DNA of 64,000 nt, taken from Gemmatimonadota bacterium. Lineage in GTDB: Bacteria; Gemmatimonadota; Gemmatimonadetes; Longimicrobiales; RSA9. Made by a program: the position numbers and the translations under genes. A model generated the notes under the pieces. It saw nothing but the letters and a program-made list of their open reading frames with translations. It ran no database searches and was not told where the DNA came from. Shown in pieces: positions 8,343 to 16,540 of this stretch. The stretch covers positions 1 through 64,000 of the forward strand of contig SLCC01000086.1 of the NCBI GenBank assembly GCA_007126035.1. The letters run 5' to 3'. The stretch's first letter is position 1, and the number at the start of each line of letters is the position of its first letter.

Positions 8343-10030
8343 CGTCCACCTCCCGGGCTCCGCCTTGTCGCTGTCCACTGGGCGACGCCGAGGGGTCCGG
8401 CCTCCGCCTGGCCCGAAGCCCGGTCGCCGTCCACCCGGCCGCTGATCCGGATGGTCATGGTCTGGCCGGCCTGCTGCACCACGACCGACGTGCTGATCTG
8501 GTCCACGTCGATCACCCCATCCCGCAGGGGCAGCCGCTCGCCCATCATGCTCATAGACCCGACGAACGTGGCGCCGTCCTGCTCGATGTTGAGGATGGCG
8601 GTCATGGTCTGACCGCCTATTACGAGTCGCATGTCCCACTCGCCGGCGAAGTCCACGGCCTCCTCCGCCTCCCCGGGCGCCACCCCGGGTGGGCTGCCCT
8701 CCTCGCGGAGACCTTCCACGAAGGTGTGGAGGATCTCCGTCTCGTCGTGGAACAGGGGCCCGCTGGTCACGATGAAGGTGGCGGGCATCCCCGCCTCGAT
8801 CCGGACCAGGTGGGGCACGCCCAGGATGGTTGCGGGCGACGACGTCAGGGCAGCCAGCGCGGCGTCGGCGGAGAGTCCGTACTCGACTGCCTTCCGGGCG
8901 CCCCTGAGCAGCTCACCGCTGCCGCCGCTGGTCAGGGCGAATGCGATGCCCGCCTCCGCCAGGCGCGCGGCGTTGGCGTAGCGGGCCTCCAGGTCCAGCT
9001 TCTCTCGCTCCGCCGCCGCGTCGAGGGGCTCCTGCCCGTCCTCGTCGTCGGCGGGGTGCCAGCGCACGGGCTCGGGGAAGTCCACGTCCACCAGCACGGG
9101 CACGTTCCGCTGCCTGAGCAGGTCCGCCACCTTCCAGGCCTCGTGTCCGCCCACGACGATGGGCCTGAACCCGTATTCCGCCGCCAGGCCCAGCGCCCGC
9201 AGGATGTCCGTGGCGCCGTTGGCCCGGAAGAAGACGGGCAGGTCTCCTGCCTGCACCTGCTGGAGCACGGCATAGTCCGCGTCGTGGTCCGGGATGGTCA
9301 GGCCCCTGGGGTCCCGGGCGTGGGCCTCGGAGATCAGGCTCCGGTGCCGGGCGTCCTCGAAGGCCTGGCGCATGAACGCGGTGACGCCGAAGAGGGTGCT
9401 GGGGTAGACGCCCGGGCCGCCACGGAACTCGAACCGCGGCCCCAGCACCGGCTCGATGACCAGCTGCTGCGGCGTCGCGGCCTGCCGGTACAGGAGCAGC
9501 GCGCCGCGGCCCGGCATCATGGCGCCGGTGGGATGGACCGCCGCCGCCACCAGCCCCGCACGGCGCTGGGGGGCCAGGGCGTCGCCGTCGGAGGTCAGAT
9601 GGCTCACCACCCGCCGCGACGGCATGAAGCCCTGGAGCGAGCGGGGCGCGTTCCAGATCTCGATGGTCCGGGGGTCCACCTCGGCGCGGGGGAACTCGTG
9701 GGCCGAGCGGCCGTCACCGTCGACCAGCCCGGGGTAGACCACCAGCGAATCTCCTTCCAGGAGCCGGGCGTCGGCCGGTACCTGCACGTCCCGGCCCAGC
9801 GCCTCGATCAACCGGCCGCGCACCACCAGGGTGACACCTTCCTGGCGACGCCCGTCGGCATGCACCACCGTCACGTCCTGGAGGGCATAGGCCGCGGGCG
9901 GGGGCACGCTCACGTACTGGGCGCAGAGGGTCGCGGGCGTCACCGCCGCGGCGATCGCCAGAGTCGTGGCCAGAGTCGTGGCCAGAGTCAGCGACAAGGG
10001 GGGGTGTCCGGCTTCGTTGCTCTTCGTCAT
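8339..10030 (-). CDS. Exported amidohydrolase-like protein lacking the HxH metal motif
   Basis: 563 residues: a Sec signal ending 'PATLCAQ', then an amidohydrolase composite fold. The N-terminal beta sandwich reads 'ALQDVTVVHADGRRQEGVTLVVRGRLIEALG', but the position after 'VVYPGLVD' is GDGRSAH rather than HxH, so the binuclear metal site looks lost. Barrel elements follow ('VFFRANGATDILRAL', 'PIVVGGHEAWKVADLL', 'FALTSGG', 'LTSSPATILGV'). The last 110 residues ('FAGEWDMRLVIGGQTMTAILNIEQ') look like an added beta-barrel or lipocalin-like domain. Its stop overlaps the start of the tandem amidohydrolase by 4 bp, so the two are translationally coupled and perhaps act as a pair, this one as a non-catalytic partner (inference). 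Confidence 0.8.
   Translation of the reverse strand: MTKSNEAGHPPLSLTLATTLATTLAIAAAVTPATLCAQYVSVPPPAAYALQDVTVVHADGRRQEGVTLVVRGRLIEALGRDVQVPADARLLEGDSLVVYPGLVDGDGRSAHEFPRAEVDPRTIEIWNAPRSLQGFMPSRRVVSHLTSDGDALAPQRRAGLVAAAVHPTGAMMPGRGALLLYRQAATPQQLVIEPVLGPRFEFRGGPGVYPSTLFGVTAFMRQAFEDARHRSLISEAHARDPRGLTIPDHDADYAVLQQVQAGDLPVFFRANGATDILRALGLAAEYGFRPIVVGGHEAWKVADLLRQRNVPVLVDVDFPEPVRWHPADDEDGQEPLDAAAEREKLDLEARYANAARLAEAGIAFALTSGGSGELLRGARKAVEYGLSADAALAALTSSPATILGVPHLVRIEAGMPATFIVTSGPLFHDETEILHTFVEGLREEGSPPGVAPGEAEEAVDFAGEWDMRLVIGGQTMTAILNIEQDGATFVGSMSMMGERLPLRDGVIDVDQISTSVVVQQAGQTMTIRISGRVDGDRASGQAEAGPLGVAQWTATRRSPGGGR
9957..9992. repeat. 12-bp tandem repeat in a signal peptide
   Basis: Three units of GCCAGAGTCGTG (9957-9968, 9969-9980, and 9981-9992 diverging at its end) encode the LATT/LTLA-rich hydrophobic core of the amidohydrolase-like signal peptide on the minus strand. 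Same architecture as the repeats at 873-944 and 8221-8265, but a different sequence. Confidence 0.85.
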
Positions 10031-10156
10031 CGGGATCCTGTGCCGTCAAAGGGCGTCGCGGGACGATCACACGCGCGGCCAGGCCGAGCGCGGCCATATC
10101 GAGACAAGACCACGACCGCGAACGGGACAGAGGCTCCACGTCCGCGGTCGGGTTAA

Positions 10157-10175
10157 GTGTGAGAATCCGTCACAC
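10157..10175. promoter_or_regulatory. Perfect 6-bp inverted repeat downstream of the dipeptidase gene
   Basis: GTGTGA-GAATCCG-TCACAC lies 12 bp past the M19 dipeptidase stop and about 130 bp upstream of the amidohydrolase start. It could be a short terminator hairpin for the former or an operator for the latter. The 7-bp spacer does not match the 6-bp spacer of CRP sites. Confidence 0.4.
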
Positions 10176-10187
10176 GAAGTGCAAGAG

Positions 10188-11441
10188 CTATTCGGCGGCC
10201 CCGGCGTCCTCCCGGGCCTGGGCCTCCCCGGCCACCTGCTCGACCTGGCGCCAGACCCGGAGCAGGTTCTCGCCCCAGATCTTCCTGATCTCTTCCTCGC
10301 CGTAGCCCCGCCGCACCAGCTCGACCGTCACGTTCAGGCTCTCGCTGGCGTCGTTGAACCCGCGGATGCCGCCGCCGCCGTCGAAGTCGGAGCCGATGCC
10401 CACGTGGGCCACGCCGATCAGGTCCACGGCGTAGTCGATGTGGTCCGCCAGGTCCTGCACGGTGGCGCCGGGCCAGCGCTCGTTGATCTCCTCCATGGCG
10501 GCCAGGTAGCCCTGCTGGGCTGCCCTCGACACGTCGCCCACTCCGGAGGCGCCGGTGACGCCGAACCGCTCCCGGGCCTCGAGTATCGCCTGGCGCCGCT
10601 CCGGGTCCGCTGGACGCAGGTGGTTCGTGTGGGCGATGATATGGATCACCCCGCCGTTCTCCTTGAGGGCCAGCAGCTGCTCGTCGTCCATGGCACGGGG
10701 CACGGGCGACAGCGCGTGCACGGCGGAGTGTGACGCGATGACCGGCGCGCGGGAGAGCTCCAGGGTCTGGAGGGTGGCGTTCTTCGAGGCGTGGGACACG
10801 TCCACGATGATGCCCAGTCTGTTCATGGCCCGCACATACTCCCGGCCGAGCTCGCTCAGGCCGCCATGCTCCTCGTCCGGCCCGCCCCTCGGGTTGCTGG
10901 AGTCGGCCAGGTCGTTGTGGCCGCTGTGGGTCAGGCCGGCGGACCGAACGCCCAGCTCGTAGTACTTCTCGAGCATGCCCAGGTCACCGCCCAGGGCGTA
11001 GCCGTTCTCGATGCTGATGACCGCCGCCAGCTTGCCGCTGGCGTGGATCCGCTCCACGTCGGCGGCGCTGTACGCCAGCTCGATCTGATCGGGATACAGA
11101 TCGTACGTCATGCGACGGATCCCTGCCATCTTCCTCAGCGCCCGCTCCTGGGCCTGGCGCCGGTTCGCCGCCGTACGAGGCGTCTGCGGCACGTAGGCCA
11201 CGAAGAAGGCAGCGTCCAGGCCGCCCTCACGCATCTTCGGCAGGTCCACCTGGAAGGGGCCGCGGACACCCGGGTCCACCTGGTCCGTGGCGAAGTTGGG
11301 CGGTATGTCGACGTGCGTATCTATCGTGATCAGCCCTTCGTGGATCTGCTGGGCACGGGCGAGTATGTCGGCATCGGACGGCGCCGCCGCGCAGGCGGCA
11401 AGCAGCATTGTGACCAGCACCGCCGCGGTCTTCCTCAACAT
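10188..11441 (-). CDS. Membrane dipeptidase (peptidase family M19), lipoprotein
   Basis: 417 residues from ATG 11441, chosen because CCGGAGGTAGC sits directly upstream and the N-terminus becomes a lipoprotein signal 'MLRKTAAVLVTMLLAAC'. M19 renal-dipeptidase hallmarks follow: 'GLITIDTHVDIP' (metal His/Asp), 'ISIENGYALGGD' (bridging Glu), 'LTHSGHNDLADS', 'GIIVDVSHASKNATLQTL', 'PVIASHSAVHAL', 'HVGIGSDFDGGGG'. M19 enzymes are zinc dipeptidases that hydrolyse L-D and L-L dipeptides. Here it would act in the periplasm, in line with the D-aminoacylase-like and amidohydrolase genes around it. The first 40 residues of the track ORF are upstream read-through. Confidence 0.93.
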   Translation of the reverse strand: MLRKTAAVLVTMLLAACAAAPSDADILARAQQIHEGLITIDTHVDIPPNFATDQVDPGVRGPFQVDLPKMREGGLDAAFFVAYVPQTPRTAANRRQAQERALRKMAGIRRMTYDLYPDQIELAYSAADVERIHASGKLAAVISIENGYALGGDLGMLEKYYELGVRSAGLTHSGHNDLADSSNPRGGPDEEHGGLSELGREYVRAMNRLGIIVDVSHASKNATLQTLELSRAPVIASHSAVHALSPVPRAMDDEQLLALKENGGVIHIIAHTNHLRPADPERRQAILEARERFGVTGASGVGDVSRAAQQGYLAAMEEINERWPGATVQDLADHIDYAVDLIGVAHVGIGSDFDGGGGIRGFNDASESLNVTVELVRRGYGEEEIRKIWGENLLRVWRQVEQVAGEAQAREDAGAAE

Positions 11442-11600
11442 GCTACCTCCGGATATGGGTCGTGTGTCCAGCAGGATGCGACCCGAGCCAGCCGGTAGCA
11501 AGGAGCGATGACAGTGTGGGGTGGCCGGCCCCCTGCGGATGCAGGGAGAGGAGGCCCCCATATCTCGGGGATCAGGTCGCCGCGCGCGGCGACGGTTCGG

Positions 11601-12002
11601 TCACAGCGCCAGCAGCGCCGCGTCCATCGTCCCGGCGCCGAGCAGCTGACGGACCACCTGGAGCAGGGCCCGTGGCGAAGTGGGCTTCGGCAGGGCCCGG
11701 TCCACGTCCACCCCCGGCGGCGCGCCCGGCCACCGCCGGTCGATGCTATTGGAGCAGGCGATCACCGCGGGCGGACGACTCCTCCCCGGCCGGCGAATGG
11801 CCCGCACCGCTGCCAGCCATTCGGGCTCATCGGACAGCTCCGTGACCACCAGCTCCGGCTCCAGCTCGGCGGCCAGGAAAAGGGCCTCCGGGCTGGTGGC
11901 TGCCTCCGCCACAGCGTAGCCGTGGTAGCGGAAGTAGTCACCGTACATCTCCCGGGTCTCCCGGTGCGGATCCACTATCAGTATGAGCCCGTTGGTCGCC
12001 AT
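11601..12002 (-). CDS. Degenerate single-domain receiver protein
   Basis: 133 residues with CheY-like topology: 'LILIVDPHRETREMYGDYFR', 'GYAVAEAATSPEALFLA', 'PELVVTEL', 'AVIACSNS', 'ALPKPTSPRAL'. The conserved Lys is present, but the usual second acidic residue is Pro12 and the phosphoacceptor position is Glu55 (TEL) rather than Asp. It therefore probably cannot be phosphorylated in the normal way and may be fixed in an active-like state or act as a protein-interaction module. No kinase gene is adjacent. It is followed by the M19 dipeptidase gene after 159 bp. The intact response regulator at 20888 is a useful contrast. Confidence 0.8.
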   Translation of the reverse strand: MATNGLILIVDPHRETREMYGDYFRYHGYAVAEAATSPEALFLAAELEPELVVTELSDEPEWLAAVRAIRRPGRSRPPAVIACSNSIDRRWPGAPPGVDVDRALPKPTSPRALLQVVRQLLGAGTMDAALLAL

Positions 12003-12351
12003 TGCTACCTCGTCTGCCAGGACGCCGGTCAGGAATCCGGCGAGAATGCTGTCAACGGTGACGGCGGCGAAAGGCGTGCCCGGTGGCGAGGGTCGGCCTG
12101 GAAAGGCGGTAAGTGGCTACAGCGCCGACGGTTACCGCTCAGGCGACCGATGCTGCCAGGGCCGGGGCGGCGTTGCAAGATGCACGATATCTGCAATTTT
12201 GCCACCCCTCGACGCTGCCTGACGAACCCCTCCGCGCGGTGGACATCGTCGCAGGTGGTGGCGAGAGGTCGGCGGGGCTGTGCCAGCAGGGATGGGCGGT
12301 CCCGCGGCCCGGGCGGTCCCGCGGCCCGGGCCACGTCCTGTGGAGCCGGGC
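12003..12351. other. Intergenic region with a 17-bp direct repeat and an imperfect palindrome
   Basis: 349 bp upstream of the degenerate receiver gene and downstream of the metallopeptidase. It holds two adjacent copies of GGGCGGTCCCGCGGCCC (12294-12327) and a locally AT-richer stretch near 12173-12200, where TTGCA and TGCAA flank about 14 bp as an imperfect inverted repeat. The latter could be an operator or promoter for the receiver gene. I see no gene; the ORFs here are compositional. Confidence 0.4.
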
Positions 12352-14439
12352 TCAGAACCGGTCCAGCGCCACCTCAGTGGCCGCCAGTAGCGCCTCCGCC
12401 CCCACGGGGGCTCCTGTCGCCTGCTGCATCCACAGGTCCGGCAGCACGTTCCCGGTGACCGCCATGCGCACGACCTCGGGTCCTACCGTGCTGGCGCGGT
12501 CCATCTGCTGCCGGATCTGGAGGGCGATCATGTGGCCCAGGGGATAATCCGCCAGGTACAGGGGATAGCTGATCATGTGGGAGTAGATGCCGAGCAGCGG
12601 CGAGTCCTGTTGCCCGAAGACCGGGGCGTAGTACCGGTTCCAGACGTCCCGGGCGATGCGGAGGGTCGCCTCCCTGAGCTGGGCGGGGGTGGCGTCCGGG
12701 TTCTGGTACATCCAGTGCCAGACGTCCACGTCCACCAGTGAGACGCCGGCGATCTCGAAGGTGTTCCAGAAGGTTGCCAGTACGTCAAGGGCCTCGGCCT
12801 CGGCGTCCCTTTCGGCCAGGCCCAGCAGCTCCAGGTCCCGGGCCTGGAAGACGAAGGCGATGGCCTCGGTGAACGCGTTGTTAGGCACGCCGGAGAGCAG
12901 GGTGTGGTCGACGCGGTTCATGGACAGGACCTGCTCCACGTTGTGGCCCAGCTCGTGGATGCCGATGTTGTAGCCCATGTAGTCCATTCCGCCCTCCTCG
13001 ATCCGGGTCCTGAGGAAGGCGGCGTCGCCCCGCCGCCCGCCGCCCCAGGCGTGGCCCGCCCCCCGTGATGGGTGGACCTCGATGTGGTCCGCCAGGAACC
13101 GGGCTGTCTCCGGGTCGAAGTCCAGGGCCTCCAGGATACGGGGGAGGTCGGCATGGAAGGCGGAGGCGTCGGGGTACCTCTCCGCCACGATCCGGTCCAG
13201 CTCCTCCTGGCTGTGTGCGCCCCTGGGTCGGAACCCGTTGTACCAGATGTCGAAGGGCTCCAGCGGTCTGCCCAGCCGTGCCTCGATGAGCCGAGCAGTC
13301 CTGGCCACCACCGGCGATGTCAGGACCGACTCGAAGATGGCCCTCACCCTCTCCTCGGAGATCTCCCGCCCTTCGTCGAAAGCCCGGGCGATGGCGGTGG
13401 GGGCGTTCGGCGAGTGTGGGTCCACGAGGCGGGCAGCGTGGAAGTTGGCCAGCAGCTGCTGGTACCGGACGTCCGGCTCCCGGTCGGCCGAGGGCCGGTC
13501 GGTGAGCGGCGGGTACCGGGCGGGGTCGTAATCCACGGCTGTCGTGGGCGACACCTGGTTCGTGAACGGGTTCCAGTCCACGCGCGGGTCGTCGATGACC
13601 GCTGCTGGTATGGTCTGGTCCACGATGCGCTCCATGACCCTCTGGATCATCCGCTGCCGGGCCAGGGGCTCCGCGTGCGCGTAGGACGCTCTGATCTCAT
13701 CTCGCAGATTCCAATGGGAGATGAGCCGCATCCCAGCGGGGAACAGGCGCTGGCCCTGATCGTCGACCAGGTGGTGCATCCAGATGTTGTAGCCCGTGAT
13801 GTAGGCGTCCGAGTCGGCGCTGGCCCGGGAGACGGCCTGGCTGACCTCGGCGGGCACCCGCCGCCCGAACCTCTGGACCAGCCTGGCCTCCGCCCACTCT
13901 CGCCGCGACCAGGACTCGGCGCCGGCGATCCGCTCATCCAGGGTGGTGAGGGGGAAGTTGAGCAGGACCACGAAGGCCACCTTGTTGTCGAAGAGGTCGG
14001 AGCTCAGGTGGGCCGATGGATTGTAGGCGGCGAGCAGCCGGTCGAAGGGCAGGATCTCGCCGCGCTCCACGTCCGTGTGCATCCTGAGCTGGCGGACCGC
14101 CTCGAGCATGAGCCCGTTCAGCTGCTCGAAGACCGTCTCGAACCGGTGGAACATGTCCTCGCGCTGGTGTTGCTCGGCGACGAAGTGGGCGCGGACGAAG
14201 GCCTCGAAGGCACCGGCGTCGCCGTCCTCAGGCCGCCACAAGGCGGCCACCTGGTCCAGCCCGCGACGGAGCCGTGGCAGTATAGCCTGGCCGTGATCGG
14301 CGACCAGGTCCGCCTCCAGGCGTTCGGCGGCGAGGTCCAGGCCGGGCACGGGGCGAAGCTCCTGACCGGCAGCCGATGCGGCTGTGCAGGGGATGAGCAT
14401 CAGGGCGAGCAGGCCGGTAGTGATCGTGAATGAGCGCAT
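12352..14439 (-). CDS. Exported gluzincin-type zinc metallopeptidase
   Basis: 695 residues from ATG 14439, preceded by GAAGGGGGGACAC. The longer track ORF would run through the divergent HDAC-like gene. It has a Sec signal ('LLALMLIPCTAASAAGQ') and a mostly helical body. The zinc site 'IGIHELGHNVEQ' (HExxH) is followed about 30 residues later by 'NAFTEAIAFVFQ', which can supply the third ligand Glu, an M3/M32-like arrangement. No membrane anchor beyond the signal, so it is probably periplasmic or secreted. I cannot assign a named family with certainty. With the M19 dipeptidase and amidohydrolases it suggests peptide breakdown outside the cytoplasm. Confidence 0.8.
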   Translation of the reverse strand: MRSFTITTGLLALMLIPCTAASAAGQELRPVPGLDLAAERLEADLVADHGQAILPRLRRGLDQVAALWRPEDGDAGAFEAFVRAHFVAEQHQREDMFHRFETVFEQLNGLMLEAVRQLRMHTDVERGEILPFDRLLAAYNPSAHLSSDLFDNKVAFVVLLNFPLTTLDERIAGAESWSRREWAEARLVQRFGRRVPAEVSQAVSRASADSDAYITGYNIWMHHLVDDQGQRLFPAGMRLISHWNLRDEIRASYAHAEPLARQRMIQRVMERIVDQTIPAAVIDDPRVDWNPFTNQVSPTTAVDYDPARYPPLTDRPSADREPDVRYQQLLANFHAARLVDPHSPNAPTAIARAFDEGREISEERVRAIFESVLTSPVVARTARLIEARLGRPLEPFDIWYNGFRPRGAHSQEELDRIVAERYPDASAFHADLPRILEALDFDPETARFLADHIEVHPSRGAGHAWGGGRRGDAAFLRTRIEEGGMDYMGYNIGIHELGHNVEQVLSMNRVDHTLLSGVPNNAFTEAIAFVFQARDLELLGLAERDAEAEALDVLATFWNTFEIAGVSLVDVDVWHWMYQNPDATPAQLREATLRIARDVWNRYYAPVFGQQDSPLLGIYSHMISYPLYLADYPLGHMIALQIRQQMDRASTVGPEVVRMAVTGNVLPDLWMQQATGAPVGAEALLAATEVALDRF

Positions 14440-14670
14440 GTGTCCCCCCTTCGTCGGGGCCGAAGGTGTATCATGGGGTAATCCTGGCAGCACGGGACCG
14501 TTCGCGCCAGCGTTTCCGGCCGCCCGGGCTTGCCGCCGCGGTCCGGCCCCGTCTACTCTCACGGTCGAGCAGGAGCGTGGCGGGCAGACGGGAAGGGTCC
14601 GCGTGTCGGTGGGCGGCAGCCGTCCGGGGATGGACCACGAGGAGATAGCTACGATGATCCGGACCGACCA

Positions 14671-15648
14671 ATGACAGTGCCGACCGCCATCGTGTCGAAC
14701 GGGGACTGCGCCCTGCATGACACCGGCTGGAGCCATCCGGAGCATCAGGGGCGTCTGCCGGCCATCATGAAGGGGCTCCACGCCCAGATGCCGGATCTCC
14801 TGGATCGAGCGCTCCAGGTCGAGGCCCCAGCTGCCGGCGAAGGGGACCTGCTCAGGGTCCACTCGCCGGCGCACGTGGAACGGGTGCGGGAGGCCGTGGC
14901 GCTGGCCGGGGAGAAGGGTCGATCCCTGAACCTGACCATGGATACAGTGGTCTCCGGTGCCTCCTGGGATGCTGCAGTGGGCGCGGCGGGCGCCGCGATC
15001 CACGGCGTGCGCCTGGCGCTGGCCGGCCAGGCGGAGACGGCGTTCGCCATCACCCGGCCGCCCGGACACCACGCCACGCCCGATCGGGCGATGGGGTTCT
15101 GCCTGTTCAACAACGTGGCGGTCGCGGCGCGCTGGGCGCAGGCTGAGGCGGGCGTCGAGCGGGTGTTGATAGTGGACTGGGACGTGCACCACGGCAACGG
15201 GACCCAGGACGTCTTCTACGATGACGGGAGCGTCTATTACCTGTCGCTGCACCTGGCGGGCCACTACCCGGGCACCGGCCACCCGCACCAACGGGGGTAC
15301 GGACCGGGGCGGGGCACTACCCGCAACATAACGTTCCCGCATGGCGTCGAGCGGGACTACTACCTGACGGTCTACGAGGAGGCGGTGGCGGAGGCGGCGG
15401 ATACCATCGTGCCGGACCTGGTCCTGGTGTCGGCGGGATACGATCTGCTGGCGGGCGACCCGTTGGGCGGGTTGTGCCTCGAGCCGCCGGACATGCATCT
15501 GATGACGCGTCTGGTCATGGACGCGGCCGGACCGGCTTCAGGCCGCGTGGCGGTCGTGCTGGAAGGGGGCTACGTGCCTCTCCGGCTGGCCGAGGGTGTG
15601 GTCCAGACGGTCCGTGCCCTGGCACGCCTCCCGGCCGCCGCCGATTGA
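14671..15648 (+). CDS. Histone deacetylase-superfamily hydrolase
   Basis: 325 residues from ATG 14671; the track's 47 extra residues are low-complexity leader. All arginase/deacetylase-fold signatures are visible: 'HPEHQGRLPAI', 'ITRPPGHHATPDRAMGFCLFNNVAVAA' with the catalytic His pair, the zinc motif 'VDWDVHHGNGTQ', 'YLSLHLAGHYPGTG', 'LVSAGYDLLAGDPLGG' and 'VLEGGY'. Bacterial members deacetylate acetylpolyamines, acetyl-lysine or related amides in the cytosol. Transcribed divergently from the metallopeptidase across a 231-bp gap. First gene of a plus-strand run leading to a methyltransferase, GvpL/F and PriA. Confidence 0.93.
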   Translation: MTVPTAIVSNGDCALHDTGWSHPEHQGRLPAIMKGLHAQMPDLLDRALQVEAPAAGEGDLLRVHSPAHVERVREAVALAGEKGRSLNLTMDTVVSGASWDAAVGAAGAAIHGVRLALAGQAETAFAITRPPGHHATPDRAMGFCLFNNVAVAARWAQAEAGVERVLIVDWDVHHGNGTQDVFYDDGSVYYLSLHLAGHYPGTGHPHQRGYGPGRGTTRNITFPHGVERDYYLTVYEEAVAEAADTIVPDLVLVSAGYDLLAGDPLGGLCLEPPDMHLMTRLVMDAAGPASGRVAVVLEGGYVPLRLAEGVVQTVRALARLPAAAD

Positions 15649-15678
15649 CCAGCCGGCGCGAGTGGATCACATTCACAG

Positions 15679-16536
15679 ATGCCCGAATTGAGCTTGGGGG
15701 CCCTTGAGCGGCGCACCCCGTCGGCTGTCGGATTGACTCGACTCAGCACCCGGATGGCCTTCCCGGCCAGCGGCGAGTCCCTCTATCGATCCGTCGTCCG
15801 GCTCGCGGCGCTGACCCCCGAATCCGAATTCCTGCTGGTCCCCAGCGGCCGTGGCAAGAGCGTCCGGTTCGTTGCGGAGGCCAGCGGCGCATCCGGTGCG
15901 GGTGCCGATCCCGATGCCCAGATGGTTGCCGTGGCCACGGACCGGGCCAAGGCCGAGGGCCTGAACTCGCGTCTCCAGTTCGAAGAGGCGCCGCTCCACG
16001 ACCTGCCGTACCAGGACCAGGTGTTCGACCTGGCGGTGGCGGAGATCGAGCTGGCGGCGGCCCCGGACCCGGCGAAGGTGCTGGGAGAGTTGGTCCGCGT
16101 CACGCGGTCCGGAGGCATGATCGTCCTGATCCAGCTGGTCTGGCTCAACCCTCTGGACCGATCACGGCGCGAGGCGCTGGTGAAGAGGCTGGGCATCCGC
16201 CCCCGCATGGTGGTCGAGTGGCGGCAGATGCTGCGGGAAGCAGGCGTCGCCGACCTGCAGGTGGAGGACTGGTCGGATGACAGTGCGGCCGCGCGTCGTC
16301 TGCCGGTCCTGGGCGGGCTCGAGGCGCTGTTCACGTTACGGGGCAAGCTGCTCCTGCTGCCCCGGGCATGGCGCCGGTGGGGCTGGCCCGGGGTGCGGGC
16401 CGTGCTGTCCCGGGAGCGGGAGCTGCGCCGGCTCCTGAACCAGGAGCGGGTGCTGGGGATAGTGGTGATCCGGGGCCGGGTCGTCGACCGGAACGGTGAG
16501 CAGGCAGCTAACCCCTCGACCCGATCACCCTTCTAG
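15679..16536 (+). CDS. Class I SAM-dependent methyltransferase-like protein
   Basis: 285 residues. The region 'AQMVAVATDRAKAEGLNSRLQFEEAPLHDLPYQDQVFDLAVAEIEL' and 'LGELVRVTRSGGMIVLIQLVW' reads as motifs II-V of a class I methyltransferase. The glycine-rich motif I is replaced by 'FLLVPSGRGKSVRFVAE', with fewer of the expected acidic and glycine residues, so SAM binding may be altered. The C-terminal 100 residues are Arg/Leu-rich and helical. Substrate unknown. It starts 30 bp after the HDAC-like stop and ends 4 bp before the GvpL/F start, so it sits inside an operon. Confidence 0.72.
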   Translation: MPELSLGALERRTPSAVGLTRLSTRMAFPASGESLYRSVVRLAALTPESEFLLVPSGRGKSVRFVAEASGASGAGADPDAQMVAVATDRAKAEGLNSRLQFEEAPLHDLPYQDQVFDLAVAEIELAAAPDPAKVLGELVRVTRSGGMIVLIQLVWLNPLDRSRREALVKRLGIRPRMVVEWRQMLREAGVADLQVEDWSDDSAAARRLPVLGGLEALFTLRGKLLLLPRAWRRWGWPGVRAVLSRERELRRLLNQERVLGIVVIRGRVVDRNGEQAANPSTRSPF

Positions 16537-16540
16537 AGCC

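Noticed and set aside
10157-10175. GTGTGA/TCACAC as a CRP-type operator
   Set aside because: Spacer is 7 rather than 6 bp and it sits 12 bp after a stop codon; kept only as an inverted repeat.
12173-12200. TTGCA...TGCAA imperfect inverted repeat as a defined operator
   Set aside because: Arms are short and imperfect and no regulator binding site is recognisable; mentioned only in the gap description.
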